Source: CAZPQN01 sp964588795
GTDB lineage: Bacteria > Fidelibacterota > UBA2242
Assembly: GCA_964588795.1 (NCBI GenBank)
Contig: CAZPQN010000009.1
Coordinates: 13,510 to 77,509, forward strand
DNA length: 64,000 nucleotides
Reading direction: 5' to 3'
Shown here: positions 1 to 8,855 of the stretch, in pieces
Layout of the letters: each line of letters starts with the position of its first letter
Numbering within the stretch: the stretch's first letter is position 1
Program-made: the position numbers and the translations under genes
Notes under the pieces: generated by a model
Databases searched by the model: none
What the model saw: only the letters and a program-made list of their open reading frames with translations
What the model was told of the DNA's origin: nothing

Positions 1-1777
1 TGAGGCCACGGGGCTCTGGCTAACCGAACGCGTCTGGGAACCGCATTTAGCCAAACCCATTGCCGAAGCCGGCATCAAATACATCACCGTGGACGACTAC
101 CACTTCCTCAGCAATGGCAAATCTGCCGAGGAACTCACTGGTTACTTTCTGACGGAAGAGCAGGGGCAGACGCTGGGAATTTTTCCCATCAGCCAGAAAC
201 TGCGCTACGCCATTCCCTTTCAGGAGCCGCAGGTCACGCTCGACCACCTGGCGCAATATGCTACCGACAACGGCGGGAATTGCATCGTTATGGCGGATGA
301 CGGCGAGAAATTCGGCGTCTGGCCCGGCACTCATGAACAGGTTTTCAAAGCCGGCTGGCTCAGAAAATTCCTCCAGGCCCTCGATGCGAATCGCGATTGG
401 ATTCACACTATGACCTTCGCCGATTGGTACCAGCACCAGCCACCCAAAGGGCGCATCTACCTGCCCACCGCTTCCTATTTCGAGATGAGCGAGTGGGCTT
501 TGCCGTGGGCGGCGGGGGAAAAATTCAGTGACCTGATCCATGAATTCGAGCATAAAAACCGTATCGACGAGGTGCGTCCATTCCTCAAGGGTGGCATCTG
601 GCGCAATTTCCTTTTCAAATATGACGAGGGCAACTGGATGCAGAAAAAAATGCTCCGGCTGTCCCTGCGTCGCCGGCAACTCGCCTCCGGGCCATTGTCC
701 GCCCACCAGAAAAAAATGCTCGACGACGCCCGCCAGCATCTCTGGCGCGGCACCTGCAATTGCGCCTACTGGCATGGTATTTTCGGCGGGCTGTATCTGC
801 CGCACCTGCGCCAGGCAATCTATCAGGAACTGCTCAAATGCGAAGCCCTGCTGAACAAGATCGAAAATCGCAGCGCCTTTCACTCCGTGGTCGGTGACTG
901 CGACGCCGACGGCGAAAACGAAATCCTCATTGATTACGGCAATCTGCATGCCGCCTTCGCCCCGCATCGCGGCGGATGCATGCAGGAGCTCTCGCTGATG
1001 GATAAATCCTTCAACCTGCTCAATACCATCAAACGCTATCGCGAATCCTACCACCGCAAGGTCTTTTTGGCCGACAAAGAGGAAAATTCCCCGACCAGCG
1101 GCAGTATTCACGACCTGGTATTGGCCAAGGAAAAGGGTTTGGAAAAGTACCTCAAGTACGATCAGTACCCGCGCAAGAATCTGCTCGATCATTTTATCCA
1201 CCATTCCGTCTCACTCGAAAAGTTCCGCGACGGCGAATACTTCGAGGACAGCGACTTCATCTTCGGCAAATTCGATTTCGCCGTTGACGCCAAAACCCGT
1301 ACCGTGACGCTGACCAAAACCGGCGGCGTCAACTGGCAGAAATTCAAGCTCCAGAAGGCGATCACCTTCGAGAAAAACGCCTTGAAAATCGTCTACCACC
1401 TCACCAGTCTCAGCGAGCGCGAGAACATCTTCCGCTTCGGGCCGGAGTTCAATTTCGCCCTGCTGGGTGGCAATTCCCCCGACCGCTACTACATCGCCGA
1501 CGGACAGAAAATAGCCCAGCCGGCACTCAACAGCCAGGGTATTCAAACCGGCATCGAGGCACTGGGCGTAGTCAATGAATGGGACAAATTCCAGGCAGAG
1601 GTTCGGGCCCCGCAGGCGGTCGAATTCTGGCACTTCCCTGTCGAGACCGTCTCACTCTCCGAAGCCGGCTTCGAGCGTGTTTACCAGAGCTCGGTCATCA
1701 TCCCGTGGTTCGATGTTAAAATTCAACCCGGGGCGACGATCGTGGCCGAACTGGAATTAAAAATCACGAACCTTTAA
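1..1777 (+). CDS. GH57 family 4-alpha-glucanotransferase/alpha-amylase, 5' truncated by the window edge
   Basis: The reading frame is open from base 2, so the N-terminus lies outside the window. It begins with EATGLWLTERVWEP, the GH57 region holding the catalytic nucleophile Glu, followed by the VDDYHF stretch. About 60 residues on is ADDGEKFGVWPG, the region with the general acid/base Asp. The C-terminal half has the beta-sandwich domain typical of Thermococcus-type 4-alpha-glucanotransferases (DUF1925/DUF1926; recognisable around FAPHRGGCMQELSL). The enzyme acts on alpha-1,4-glucans such as glycogen or maltodextrin, probably in the cytoplasm since its neighbours give no export signal. Transferase and hydrolase activity cannot be separated by eye. 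It is followed by a weak hairpin and then converges with the minus-strand nucleotidyltransferase gene. Confidence 0.85.
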   Translation, partial: EATGLWLTERVWEPHLAKPIAEAGIKYITVDDYHFLSNGKSAEELTGYFLTEEQGQTLGIFPISQKLRYAIPFQEPQVTLDHLAQYATDNGGNCIVMADDGEKFGVWPGTHEQVFKAGWLRKFLQALDANRDWIHTMTFADWYQHQPPKGRIYLPTASYFEMSEWALPWAAGEKFSDLIHEFEHKNRIDEVRPFLKGGIWRNFLFKYDEGNWMQKKMLRLSLRRRQLASGPLSAHQKKMLDDARQHLWRGTCNCAYWHGIFGGLYLPHLRQAIYQELLKCEALLNKIENRSAFHSVVGDCDADGENEILIDYGNLHAAFAPHRGGCMQELSLMDKSFNLLNTIKRYRESYHRKVFLADKEENSPTSGSIHDLVLAKEKGLEKYLKYDQYPRKNLLDHFIHHSVSLEKFRDGEYFEDSDFIFGKFDFAVDAKTRTVTLTKTGGVNWQKFKLQKAITFEKNALKIVYHLTSLSERENIFRFGPEFNFALLGGNSPDRYYIADGQKIAQPALNSQGIQTGIEALGVVNEWDKFQAEVRAPQAVEFWHFPVETVSLSEAGFERVYQSSVIIPWFDVKIQPGATIVAELELKITNL

Positions 1778-1798
1778 TCCTGCTTTAGTTACCACATC

Positions 1799-1827
1799 CC
1801 CGCCCAGTCACTACGGCGGGCTTATTT
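1799..1827 (+). terminator. Weak rho-independent terminator after the GH57 gene
   Basis: CCCGCC (1799-1804) and GGCGGG (1815-1820) can pair around a 10-base loop and are followed by CTTATTT. It lies about 20 bases after the GH57 stop and before the converging gene. The stem is short, so this is a modest call. Confidence 0.4.
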
Positions 1828-1837
1828 GCCCGGGCGC

Positions 1838-4828
1838 TCAAACGTTATTAGCGGACAGGAGGCGTTCCTCTTGTACAAGAAGCGTTTCGATCAGAGTGCT
1901 GTTGCTCTGGAGGGTATTCTGCAAAATCCTGCACAGGTGTTTCCCATCGGTTATCGGTTGTTCCAGAGCTTTAGTCAGCGGTTTGACGATTTGCGAGAGG
2001 TGCTCGATCTGCAACTGGTCGGTATTGGAAACCATGAGCCGGTACAGATCGCGGGCATGCTTCAGCAGGTGGTAGCCTTCCGTCAGCTGTCGCAGGTTTG
2101 CCTTTTGCTCCGGCAGAAGCCGGCAGATATTTGCGATCAGTTCGCCAGAGATAGGAGCGCTAATCGCGAGGCGGGCTTTCAAAATAAATAGGCAATTTTC
2201 ATAGTCGCGCAAACCGCCGGGGCTCTCTTTCAGGTCCAAGACATCCGGCGCAAAGGTCGCCTGACGACGCAGGCGGATGTCCCTGATCAGGGCGGCGATG
2301 AATTGCTCCCGCCGGGCAAAAATATAGGGTTCGACAATTTCGCGCAGGAAGCTTTCCTGAAAGTGGAGACTGCACACCACCGGGCGAGCACCGAGCAGTT
2401 GCGACTGGTCAATGTACAGGTTTTCATCGGGAGCGGCAAACAGATTGCGCAGAGCGGTGAAGGTTGTAACGTAATACCGGAAGCGATCGGCAAACCGGTA
2501 CTGCGGTATTATCGAGCGGCGGATGATGCGCTCGTTCATTTTTTGAATAACCCGATTGCTGAAGGCATGCATGCTTTTATCATCGCTGTTCAGTAAAATG
2601 ATCAGGTCGTAATCGTCATCAAAAGCCTGACCGCGGGCATGTCCGCCGGCAACAAACAACGCGAGCAGGTCACGGGTCGCGGCGGTGAAATTCATGGCGC
2701 GGGCGACTTCCTCGCGGCAGAGTTCGAACAGCACCTGCAGGTAGTTGTCGGAGAAAGTCGTGAACTCGCGGCTGACCTTGGCAAAGGGGGCGCCGTTGAT
2801 CAGACTGATGCCGTGGCGCACATATTCGAAATCGTAATAGTCGCCGAGGCGTTCCGTTTTCTCTTCCAGGGAATCGAAATTATCAATGTTATGAAAAAGT
2901 CCTTCGGCCAGCTGACTGAGTTTCAGTTGATTGCTCAGGGAGGTCAAGTAATCCGCATAGGTATTGAAGACCCGCTGGACGAAACGTTTGAAATAATAAC
3001 TGCTGTCGCGGTACAGGCGGCAGAGCAGAATCGTGGTATTCTTGAGGATCTCAATTTCCGGTTTCCAGGCGGGTTGTTCGAATATGGAAATGATGTTTTC
3101 CAGTAATTCCACCGATAGCAGTGCTAAAAAATTATTCAGGGTTTGCGGCGCGAATCGCAGAATCTGGCTGATGCGCGTAACCGTTTCGAGCGTGCTCTCA
3201 AGCCCTTGGACGAATTCCCGGATGAATCCCCGGTAAAAATCGGTCTCCGTGATCTGCGGGCGACGGTGAGCGAGAATCGTGAACAGGGTGATCAATGAAT
3301 ATGGTGAACCGACACCCCAGCGGACGAAGGTTTTAATCAGGGCGGTCTGTTTGTCAGACGGCAGGCGGTTGAAGTCCTCGACAAAGCGCCGCAGAAGCAC
3401 CTGGTTGGGATTGTTCAGGCTGTTCAGCAGATCATCCCAGAATCGCACTCCCTGGAAAAACCGACTGGTCCTGATAAAATCCATGGGTACGTTGAGTGCC
3501 GTAACCGGTTGCGCTTCGCGGGTATTAAAATGCGTGATGGGATGAAAAACAGAAATCGCCGCCAGATGCTCGGTGCTATCCAGCAATAGTGTTTCGATTC
3601 CCTGGCGCGCCAGCTGATGATGATCGTAATAATTGGTCAGCATCTGGGTGACGGCATCGGCATAACTCTTATCAGCGTAGCCCAAAGCCTGCGCCACCGG
3701 TCGGAGATTCGCCCGTACTCCGGGATTATCCAAATGAACTTCCTCTTCCTGGACGACCATCATCTGGTACAGAAAACGGAACGACTCCAAAAAGGTCAGG
3801 GCTTTGAATATCTGATGATAACTTTCTAAGCTGGCGCCATTGCTCTGGAGTAAAACGTCCAGCACCTCCAGCGAAGTGTTGCCCGCGAGCCCTTTCCAGG
3901 TTTTGAGCGCAAACAAGATCGCTTTCAGCATCCGCAGTCCGTCGCGCTTGGGATTCAGGATATTTTCCAGCGGCTCCTTGTACATTAGATCGCGTATCTC
4001 ACCCAATAGTCCGCGTAAAAAGCCCTCATGATAACGGTTGTCCTGGCCGTGGCGATAATAATAGCGGCTAAGAATTTCGTTCCGGAAATCAGCGAACAGG
4101 TTGACGTCGCCGAGAATCGGAACGGCGTTGACCATTTCGCTCAAGATGACGAAATCCCCGATCTCATCGTCCAGCAGGGCATGATAATCCGCCACGGAAG
4201 CCGAATAACCGCTGGTGCCGACATGCTCAGAAAGATGGAAATGCAGGGCGCAGGCGTACTTGAGCATCTCGGTATTCAGTGCGCCGAATGCAGTCGTCAG
4301 CATCATACGCTGCGCCTCGCCGGTGTCTATGATGCCGAGGTCAATATCGTCCTGATCCACCCGCGTGCCGACCCCGCATACGACGAATCCAGGGCGGGTT
4401 TCGCCGGACAGAAACAGGTTCAGCAGGGTCTGCATATAAGCGGCCGTGAGCCGGCGAAAATCGTTGCCGGTGCGCATCAGGAAGGTCCGCAAGCCCTGAT
4501 AGCGGTCCAAGCCGGTGCTCATTTTCATCTGCAGGACATCGAGGGCTTTGATATCCAGCAGTAAAAACTGCAGACCGTAGTAGCAACCTAATAGTTCCTG
4601 ACGCAGTCCCGCTTCGGGAATTATTTCGACAATCACCTGCATTTCCCGGCGCGGTTGGGGCGCCAACCGCAATAGATGCACCTGATCCACCAGCCCGCGT
4701 TCATCAAGCAGATTAATCAGGTCATCAAAACGCTGACGGATATTGAAGATGTATTTGCTGAAATGGTTGCCTAACTCCGCCGCTCTGGCGAGCAGGTCAT
4801 TCAGCGAGTAGTGAATGGCGGATTTCAC
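1838..4828 (-). CDS. Large tandem nucleotidyltransferase protein, GlnD/GlnE-like
   Basis: 996 residues from a GTG start, 19 bases after korC and in the same operon. Two nucleotidyltransferase-type motifs are visible. Residues about 148-168 contain CGVGTRVDQDDIDLGIID; residues about 726-743 contain GGHARGQAFDDDYDLIILL, the Gly-Gly...Asp-x-Asp signature of GlnD (PII uridylyltransferase) and GlnE (glutamine synthetase adenylyltransferase). Each is followed about 130 residues later by a GLR element: NPKRDGLRMLKAILFAL (about 291) and DLKESPGGLRDYENCLFIL (about 863). The second closely resembles the GlnD KEGxGGLRD signature. The protein therefore looks like two diverged copies of one module, as in GlnE, but with GlnD-type motifs. 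No HD or ACT domain was seen. Substrate unknown; association with a 2-oxoglutarate enzyme suggests nitrogen or carbon signalling, which is inference only. Confidence 0.7.
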   Translation of the reverse strand: MKSAIHYSLNDLLARAAELGNHFSKYIFNIRQRFDDLINLLDERGLVDQVHLLRLAPQPRREMQVIVEIIPEAGLRQELLGCYYGLQFLLLDIKALDVLQMKMSTGLDRYQGLRTFLMRTGNDFRRLTAAYMQTLLNLFLSGETRPGFVVCGVGTRVDQDDIDLGIIDTGEAQRMMLTTAFGALNTEMLKYACALHFHLSEHVGTSGYSASVADYHALLDDEIGDFVILSEMVNAVPILGDVNLFADFRNEILSRYYYRHGQDNRYHEGFLRGLLGEIRDLMYKEPLENILNPKRDGLRMLKAILFALKTWKGLAGNTSLEVLDVLLQSNGASLESYHQIFKALTFLESFRFLYQMMVVQEEEVHLDNPGVRANLRPVAQALGYADKSYADAVTQMLTNYYDHHQLARQGIETLLLDSTEHLAAISVFHPITHFNTREAQPVTALNVPMDFIRTSRFFQGVRFWDDLLNSLNNPNQVLLRRFVEDFNRLPSDKQTALIKTFVRWGVGSPYSLITLFTILAHRRPQITETDFYRGFIREFVQGLESTLETVTRISQILRFAPQTLNNFLALLSVELLENIISIFEQPAWKPEIEILKNTTILLCRLYRDSSYYFKRFVQRVFNTYADYLTSLSNQLKLSQLAEGLFHNIDNFDSLEEKTERLGDYYDFEYVRHGISLINGAPFAKVSREFTTFSDNYLQVLFELCREEVARAMNFTAATRDLLALFVAGGHARGQAFDDDYDLIILLNSDDKSMHAFSNRVIQKMNERIIRRSIIPQYRFADRFRYYVTTFTALRNLFAAPDENLYIDQSQLLGARPVVCSLHFQESFLREIVEPYIFARREQFIAALIRDIRLRRQATFAPDVLDLKESPGGLRDYENCLFILKARLAISAPISGELIANICRLLPEQKANLRQLTEGYHLLKHARDLYRLMVSNTDQLQIEHLSQIVKPLTKALEQPITDGKHLCRILQNTLQSNSTLIETLLVQEERLLSANNV

Positions 4829-4847
4829 GGGATGAGCGAGGAGCGTC

Positions 4848-5408
4848 TCAGACCGGATGGGACTGCAACCAGTCCGTCGCCATGTCTACTCCGAGCTGAA
4901 AAGCATGGAGATTCAGCTCTTCGGTACCTTTGGGGACGCGCGCCCGAATAGCCGATTTGATGGCACCCTCGGAAACTATCCCAACCAGTTTGAAGATGGC
5001 CCCCAGGGCAACGATGTTGGCGACCATGGCTTTTCCGATTTTGTCGGTCGCCTGCTGAATGATCGGCAGGCTCACCACGCGGAAATCACCTTCCGGAATC
5101 CGGGTCACCATCTGGGCATCAACGATCAGGATGCCGCCGGGTTTCAAATCGCCGATATATTTCTGGCAGGCTTCCTGAGTCAGAGCCAGCATGATATCAA
5201 TTTCCTCGGCTTTAGGATAGTCAATTTCACCATCGGAGATGATGACTTCCGAGCGACTCGCTCCGCCGCGCGCTTCCGGCCCGTAGGATTGACTCTGAGT
5301 GGCATTCAGATCGTCATAAATTGCGGCGGCTTCGGCTAAGACTTTTCCGACCAGGATCAAGCCTTGACCACCGGCGCCGCTCAACCTGATTTCATAACGG
5401 AATGGCAT
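4848..5408 (-). CDS. korC: 2-oxoacid:ferredoxin oxidoreductase, gamma subunit (KorC)
   Basis: 186 residues. The N-terminal LSGAGGQGLILVGKVLAEAA and the later YGPEARGG are the hallmarks of the gamma subunit of 2-oxoglutarate/2-oxoacid:ferredoxin oxidoreductases. The complex oxidatively decarboxylates 2-oxoglutarate to succinyl-CoA with reduction of ferredoxin, or runs the reverse reaction in reductive pathways. It is the fourth gene of korD-korA-korB-korC, 17 bases after korB. The separate alpha, beta, gamma and delta subunits match the Kor type rather than the fused NifJ type also present at 21347. Assignment to 2-oxoglutarate rather than another 2-oxoacid rests on gene order and overall similarity. 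Confidence 0.88.
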   Translation of the reverse strand: MPFRYEIRLSGAGGQGLILVGKVLAEAAAIYDDLNATQSQSYGPEARGGASRSEVIISDGEIDYPKAEEIDIMLALTQEACQKYIGDLKPGGILIVDAQMVTRIPEGDFRVVSLPIIQQATDKIGKAMVANIVALGAIFKLVGIVSEGAIKSAIRARVPKGTEELNLHAFQLGVDMATDWLQSHPV

Positions 5409-5425
5409 AATTGCTCTCCTACCTT

Positions 5426-6241
5426 TTAGGCTTTTTGCGGTTGGGCAAAATTTATAATTTGCTGGTAGTTGGTCTGATAATCCGCCTGTTCGCGGTCAAC
5501 CAGAACTCCGACGATAATTTTGTCGGTCAGTTCTTCGGGAGTCATTTTGGCGGCTTTTTCGAGACTCACGGTATGGTCTTTCTGGAAAAGGAGCATTTCC
5601 ACCGGACCGCCGGCCTTGTTCATCCGTCCGTAGGCGGTAGGACACGGGGAAAGCACCTCCACCACCGAGAAGCCGCGCTTGGTCAGCGCCTGCTCGATGA
5701 ATTTATCGAGTCGCGCGGTGTGATAGATCGTCGAACGCGCCACGTAGCTGGCTCCGGCCGCGGCCGCTAAACGAGCGATGTCGAAGGGTGCGTCCGGGTT
5801 ACCGTAAGGGGCCGTGGTAGCTTTCTTACCCGTCGGCGTAGTCGGCGAAACCTGTCCCCCGGTCATTCCATAAATGTTATTATTGTAGATAATGGTCGTG
5901 ATGTCAATGTTGCGCCGGGCGGCGTGAATGAAATGGTTGCCACCGATAGCGACGGCGTCGCCGTCTCCGGTGACCACAATGACATGCAAGCGGGGTTTGG
6001 CGATTTTCAGACCGGTCGCAAAGGCCAGGGCTCGCCCATGCGTCGTGTGCAGGGTGTTGAAATCCACGTAACCGGGGGTGCGGCTGGAGCAACCGATTCC
6101 GGAGACGACGGCAATGTCGTCTTTCTGCCAGCCCAATTTGGCAATACAGCGCAATAATGATTTCAGCACCATTCCATGCCCGCAACCGGCACACCAGATA
6201 TGCGGCATCTTGCTCTGACGCAGATAGTGTAAATAATCCAT
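5426..6241 (-). CDS. korB: 2-oxoacid:ferredoxin oxidoreductase, beta subunit (KorB)
   Basis: 271 residues from the ATG at 6241 (MDYLHYLRQSKMPHIWCAGC). This start lies 4 bases past the korA stop and has an AGGG ribosome-binding site, so the longer frame reaching into korA is rejected. WCAGCGHG and GIGCSS are the iron-sulfur/TPP-associated motifs of the beta subunit, and GDGDAVAIGGNHFIHAARRN with the following NNNIYGMTGGQVSPTTP is the thiamine pyrophosphate-Mg binding region. It forms the catalytic core with KorA and receives electrons for transfer to the KorD ferredoxin subunit. It is cytoplasmic and oxygen-sensitive in known relatives. Confidence 0.92.
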   Translation of the reverse strand: MDYLHYLRQSKMPHIWCAGCGHGMVLKSLLRCIAKLGWQKDDIAVVSGIGCSSRTPGYVDFNTLHTTHGRALAFATGLKIAKPRLHVIVVTGDGDAVAIGGNHFIHAARRNIDITTIIYNNNIYGMTGGQVSPTTPTGKKATTAPYGNPDAPFDIARLAAAAGASYVARSTIYHTARLDKFIEQALTKRGFSVVEVLSPCPTAYGRMNKAGGPVEMLLFQKDHTVSLEKAAKMTPEELTDKIIVGVLVDREQADYQTNYQQIINFAQPQKA

Positions 6242-6245
6242 GGCA

Positions 6246-7382
6246 TTACCCTGCAATTGCTGAATAAATTTCACGCGGCGTGATCGGCTCACCATTGACC
6301 CGATTGACGCGCATGACGGGGCGGCTCCGTCCGATCGCCCATTCGACCTCATGCGCAATTTGTCCGAGGTTCAACTCTGGAACGACGATTGTCTGAACGG
6401 AAGACAGGACGGCCAGAATTTCCTTTTCCGGAAAGGGCCAGATGGTTTTCAGTTTCAGCAAGCCGGCTTTAATTCCTGCTTCCCGGGCCATCAGTACGGC
6501 TTTCTTGGCGGAACGGGCGGTGGCACCGTAAGCGATCACCAGCACCTGTACATCGTCCGTCTGAAATTGTTCAACCTCTACAATCTCGTCGCGATAGCGT
6601 TCGATCTTGCGGTTAAGGCGTCGCATCTGCTCTTCCACCTTGTCGGGATTATTGGTCGGGAAACCGCTTTCGTCGTGGGCCAAACCCGTTATATGATAGC
6701 GGTAGCCCTCGCCGAAATTGGCCATGGGTGGAATATCAGAAGGCGTCATGGCATAGGGCAGATATTGTTCCGGCGGCCCAGCGGGTTTGAGGCGTTCAAT
6801 GATCTCCAGTTCCGTCTGGTCGGGAATCTCGATTTTCTCATAGAGATGGCCGGTGATCTCGTCCGTCATTATTAAAACCGGAGTCCGAAATTTTTCCGCC
6901 AAGTTGAAAGCGCGCACGGTCAGGTCAAAGGTCTCGCGTACTGTGGACGGGCACAGCGCAATGATGCCATGGTCGCCGTGCGTTCCCCAGCGCGCCTGCA
7001 TCATATCACTTTGGGAAACGTGGGTGGGCAAACCGGTGCTCGGCCCGCCGCGCTGAACATCAACGACCACCACGGGGATTTCTGCCATCGCCGCAAATCC
7101 GATATTTTCCTGTTTGAGACTAAAGCCCGGTCCGCTGGTAGCTGTCATGGACTTGACCCCTGCAATGGAAGCACCCAATACCGCCCCCATGGCGGCGATC
7201 TCGTCTTCCATCTGGATAAAATTGCCCCCGGCTTTGGGCAAGCGCGCCGCCAAGACCTCGGCGATTTCCGTAGAGGGCGTAATCGGATAGCCGGCAAAAA
7301 AGCGGCAACCGGCCGCGATGGCGCCCTCGGCACAGGCAGTATTGCCCTGCATCATGCGTATGTCTTTTTTTAATGTAGCCAC
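6246..7382 (-). CDS. korA: 2-oxoacid:ferredoxin oxidoreductase, alpha subunit (KorA)
   Basis: 378 residues. The preferred start is the GTG at 7382 (MATLKKDIRMMQGNTACAEG), which has AAAGGGA about 8 bases upstream and lies after the korD stop. An in-frame TTG at 7406 would overlap korD and lacks that spacing. The sequence has the alpha-subunit signatures GCRFFAGYPITPSTEI, MEDEIAAMGAVLGAS and TSGPGFSLKQENIG, followed by a C-terminal transketolase-like domain (VIAYGATARSAKKAV). It binds the 2-oxoacid at the TPP site formed with KorB. Its operon position next to KorB is the standard arrangement. Confidence 0.92.
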   Translation of the reverse strand: MATLKKDIRMMQGNTACAEGAIAAGCRFFAGYPITPSTEIAEVLAARLPKAGGNFIQMEDEIAAMGAVLGASIAGVKSMTATSGPGFSLKQENIGFAAMAEIPVVVVDVQRGGPSTGLPTHVSQSDMMQARWGTHGDHGIIALCPSTVRETFDLTVRAFNLAEKFRTPVLIMTDEITGHLYEKIEIPDQTELEIIERLKPAGPPEQYLPYAMTPSDIPPMANFGEGYRYHITGLAHDESGFPTNNPDKVEEQMRRLNRKIERYRDEIVEVEQFQTDDVQVLVIAYGATARSAKKAVLMAREAGIKAGLLKLKTIWPFPEKEILAVLSSVQTIVVPELNLGQIAHEVEWAIGRSRPVMRVNRVNGEPITPREIYSAIAG

Positions 7383-7395
7383 GATTGCATTCCCT

Positions 7396-7614
7396 TTACT
7401 TGACAACTTCCGGTTCTGCTTCCGCCACCTGCACCGTAATGGCGAAATCCGGACAGAGATTCTCGCACATGCGACAACCGATACACAGTTCCGGATGCGC
7501 CACCTGCGCCGTGAAAGTGCCCAGTACTAAAACTTTCTTGGGACAGACGGCGACGCACACCCCGCAGCTTTTACACCAGGCCTCGTTGATTTGCACTTCC
7601 GACGTTTTTTTCAA
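7396..7614 (-). CDS. korD: Ferredoxin-type delta subunit of Kor (2x[4Fe-4S])
   Basis: 72 residues from a TTG start with GGAG 8 bases upstream. Two CxxCxxCxxxCP clusters are seen, CKSCGVCVAVCPKK and CIGCRMCENLCPD, typical of the bacterial-type ferredoxin delta subunit that carries electrons from the Kor core to free ferredoxin. It is the first gene of korDABC. The 121 bases upstream, between it and the end of the carboxypeptidase gene, must hold the operon promoter unless transcription continues from that gene, but I could not settle on a convincing -35/-10 pair. Confidence 0.9.
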   Translation of the reverse strand: MKKTSEVQINEAWCKSCGVCVAVCPKKVLVLGTFTAQVAHPELCIGCRMCENLCPDFAITVQVAEAEPEVVK

Positions 7615-7735
7615 GATCAGTCTCCGTTTTCAGGTTACGCACCAATTCACTCGCCAAACTTAATAAATTAAATTGAATTTTCCGTACTTGCCGGCATCCT
7701 GGCTTGGTCAAGTGGTGGACTTTGATCTGGTTATC

Positions 7736-8665
7736 TTATACTCCGAGCAAAGTTATGCGCGGTGGTGCGGTTTCCAATCTGACCCGTACCCCAATCGGCA
7801 GGGTCAGACGCTGTTTGAGATGTCCATAGGCTAAATTGGTAAGAACTGGAAAATCGTAATCCTGCAGAGCAACGGTCAGATAATCATGCAGCGTAAAGGA
7901 ACGGTGCGGATTCTTCGGCAGGCAGTCGGTAAACTGCCCAACAATCATTCCGGCGATCTGCTTGAAAATACCGTGCAGGCGCATGATCTGCAGATGCTTG
8001 TCCAAATGGTAGGTCTTCTCACCGATGTCCTCAATGACCAAAATCGCGCCCTTGAACGACGGCGCCCACGGAGTGCCGAGCAGAGGCGTGATCAGCGACA
8101 GACACCCCCCGATCAACGGTCCGGTCGCCTCTCCGCCGCGCCAGACTTGCAGGGGTTGCTCTGGTGGATTAGTCAGTTCGATTGGATAGGGATGTTCCAT
8201 CACCATGCGCCATAGCCACTTGGCGCTGTAGTCGCTGAAATCACCACCCATGTCCGATGCGACCATCGGTCCACTGTAAGTCACCCAACCGCACTGGGCC
8301 AGGAGCGCCAGCTGCAGGGCAGTGATGTCCGAATAGCCGACGAAAACCTTGGGCGGTCGCGCCGCCAGCCGGTCATAATCCAGCTTGTCCACCAGGCGGA
8401 TCAAACCGTAACCACCCCGCACACAAATAACCGCGTCGATTGTGGGATCGAGTAAATATTCCTGCAGGTACCGCAACCTGAGCGTGTCGGAACCTGCCAA
8501 AAAAAACTTCCCCCGGTTCAGGTTGGGAGCACATTGCACCCGAAATTTCTGCTCTTGGAGATAGGCAAGGCCCCGCGTGGTGGAGCGGCGTTTGGCGGCG
8601 CTGGCTGGCGCTATGACTCCGATCTTAGCTCCTGTGCGCAAGGTCGGAGGAAGACGATACTGCAT
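7736..8665 (-). CDS. LD-carboxypeptidase, peptidase family S66
   Basis: 309 residues from the ATG at 8665, preceded by AGAGG. The family S66 catalytic set is complete: Ser112 in VGYSDITALQ, Glu212 in VIEDIGEKTYHLD and His282 in YGHLKQRLTLPIG. VRGGYGLIRL upstream is also diagnostic. Enzymes of this family remove the terminal D-alanine from muropeptide tetrapeptides (L,D bond) during murein recycling; a related branch acts on microcin. There is no signal peptide, so it is cytoplasmic, as is E. coli LdcA. It sits among other peptidoglycan and envelope genes and is divergent from the TPR gene at 8856. Confidence 0.88.
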   Translation of the reverse strand: MQYRLPPTLRTGAKIGVIAPASAAKRRSTTRGLAYLQEQKFRVQCAPNLNRGKFFLAGSDTLRLRYLQEYLLDPTIDAVICVRGGYGLIRLVDKLDYDRLAARPPKVFVGYSDITALQLALLAQCGWVTYSGPMVASDMGGDFSDYSAKWLWRMVMEHPYPIELTNPPEQPLQVWRGGEATGPLIGGCLSLITPLLGTPWAPSFKGAILVIEDIGEKTYHLDKHLQIMRLHGIFKQIAGMIVGQFTDCLPKNPHRSFTLHDYLTVALQDYDFPVLTNLAYGHLKQRLTLPIGVRVRLETAPPRITLLGV

Positions 8666-8781
8666 ACTAACCTCTTTTGATTGTATCCGGATTCCCGAGT
8701 ATTTGCAGTTAATATAACCAGAAAAGGTCAAATGCAAACTGAAAAAGTTCGGCGTAGTAATAAAAAATTTACGACACAGGT

Positions 8782-8810
8782 TTGAGTTTTATAACGATTT
8801 GTCCTAATTT
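8782..8810 (+). promoter_or_regulatory. Candidate sigma70-type promoter for the TPR gene
   Basis: TTGAGT (8782-8787), a 17-base spacer, then TAATTT (8805-8810), in the A/T-rich divergent region between the carboxypeptidase and TPR genes. The predicted start is about 39 bases before the ATG. The -10 match is weak and the same bases could also be read as a Bacteroidota-like TTTG...TAnnTTT element. Confidence 0.3.
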
Positions 8811-8855
8811 ACCTATTGTGAGACCAGGCAGTATCTTAACACAAGGGAGTTTAAG

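Noticed and set aside
47..1204. 385-codon minus-strand frame opposite the GH57 gene
   Set aside because: The plus strand carries the GH57 catalytic motifs in frame, and the opposite frame has no start or motif support.
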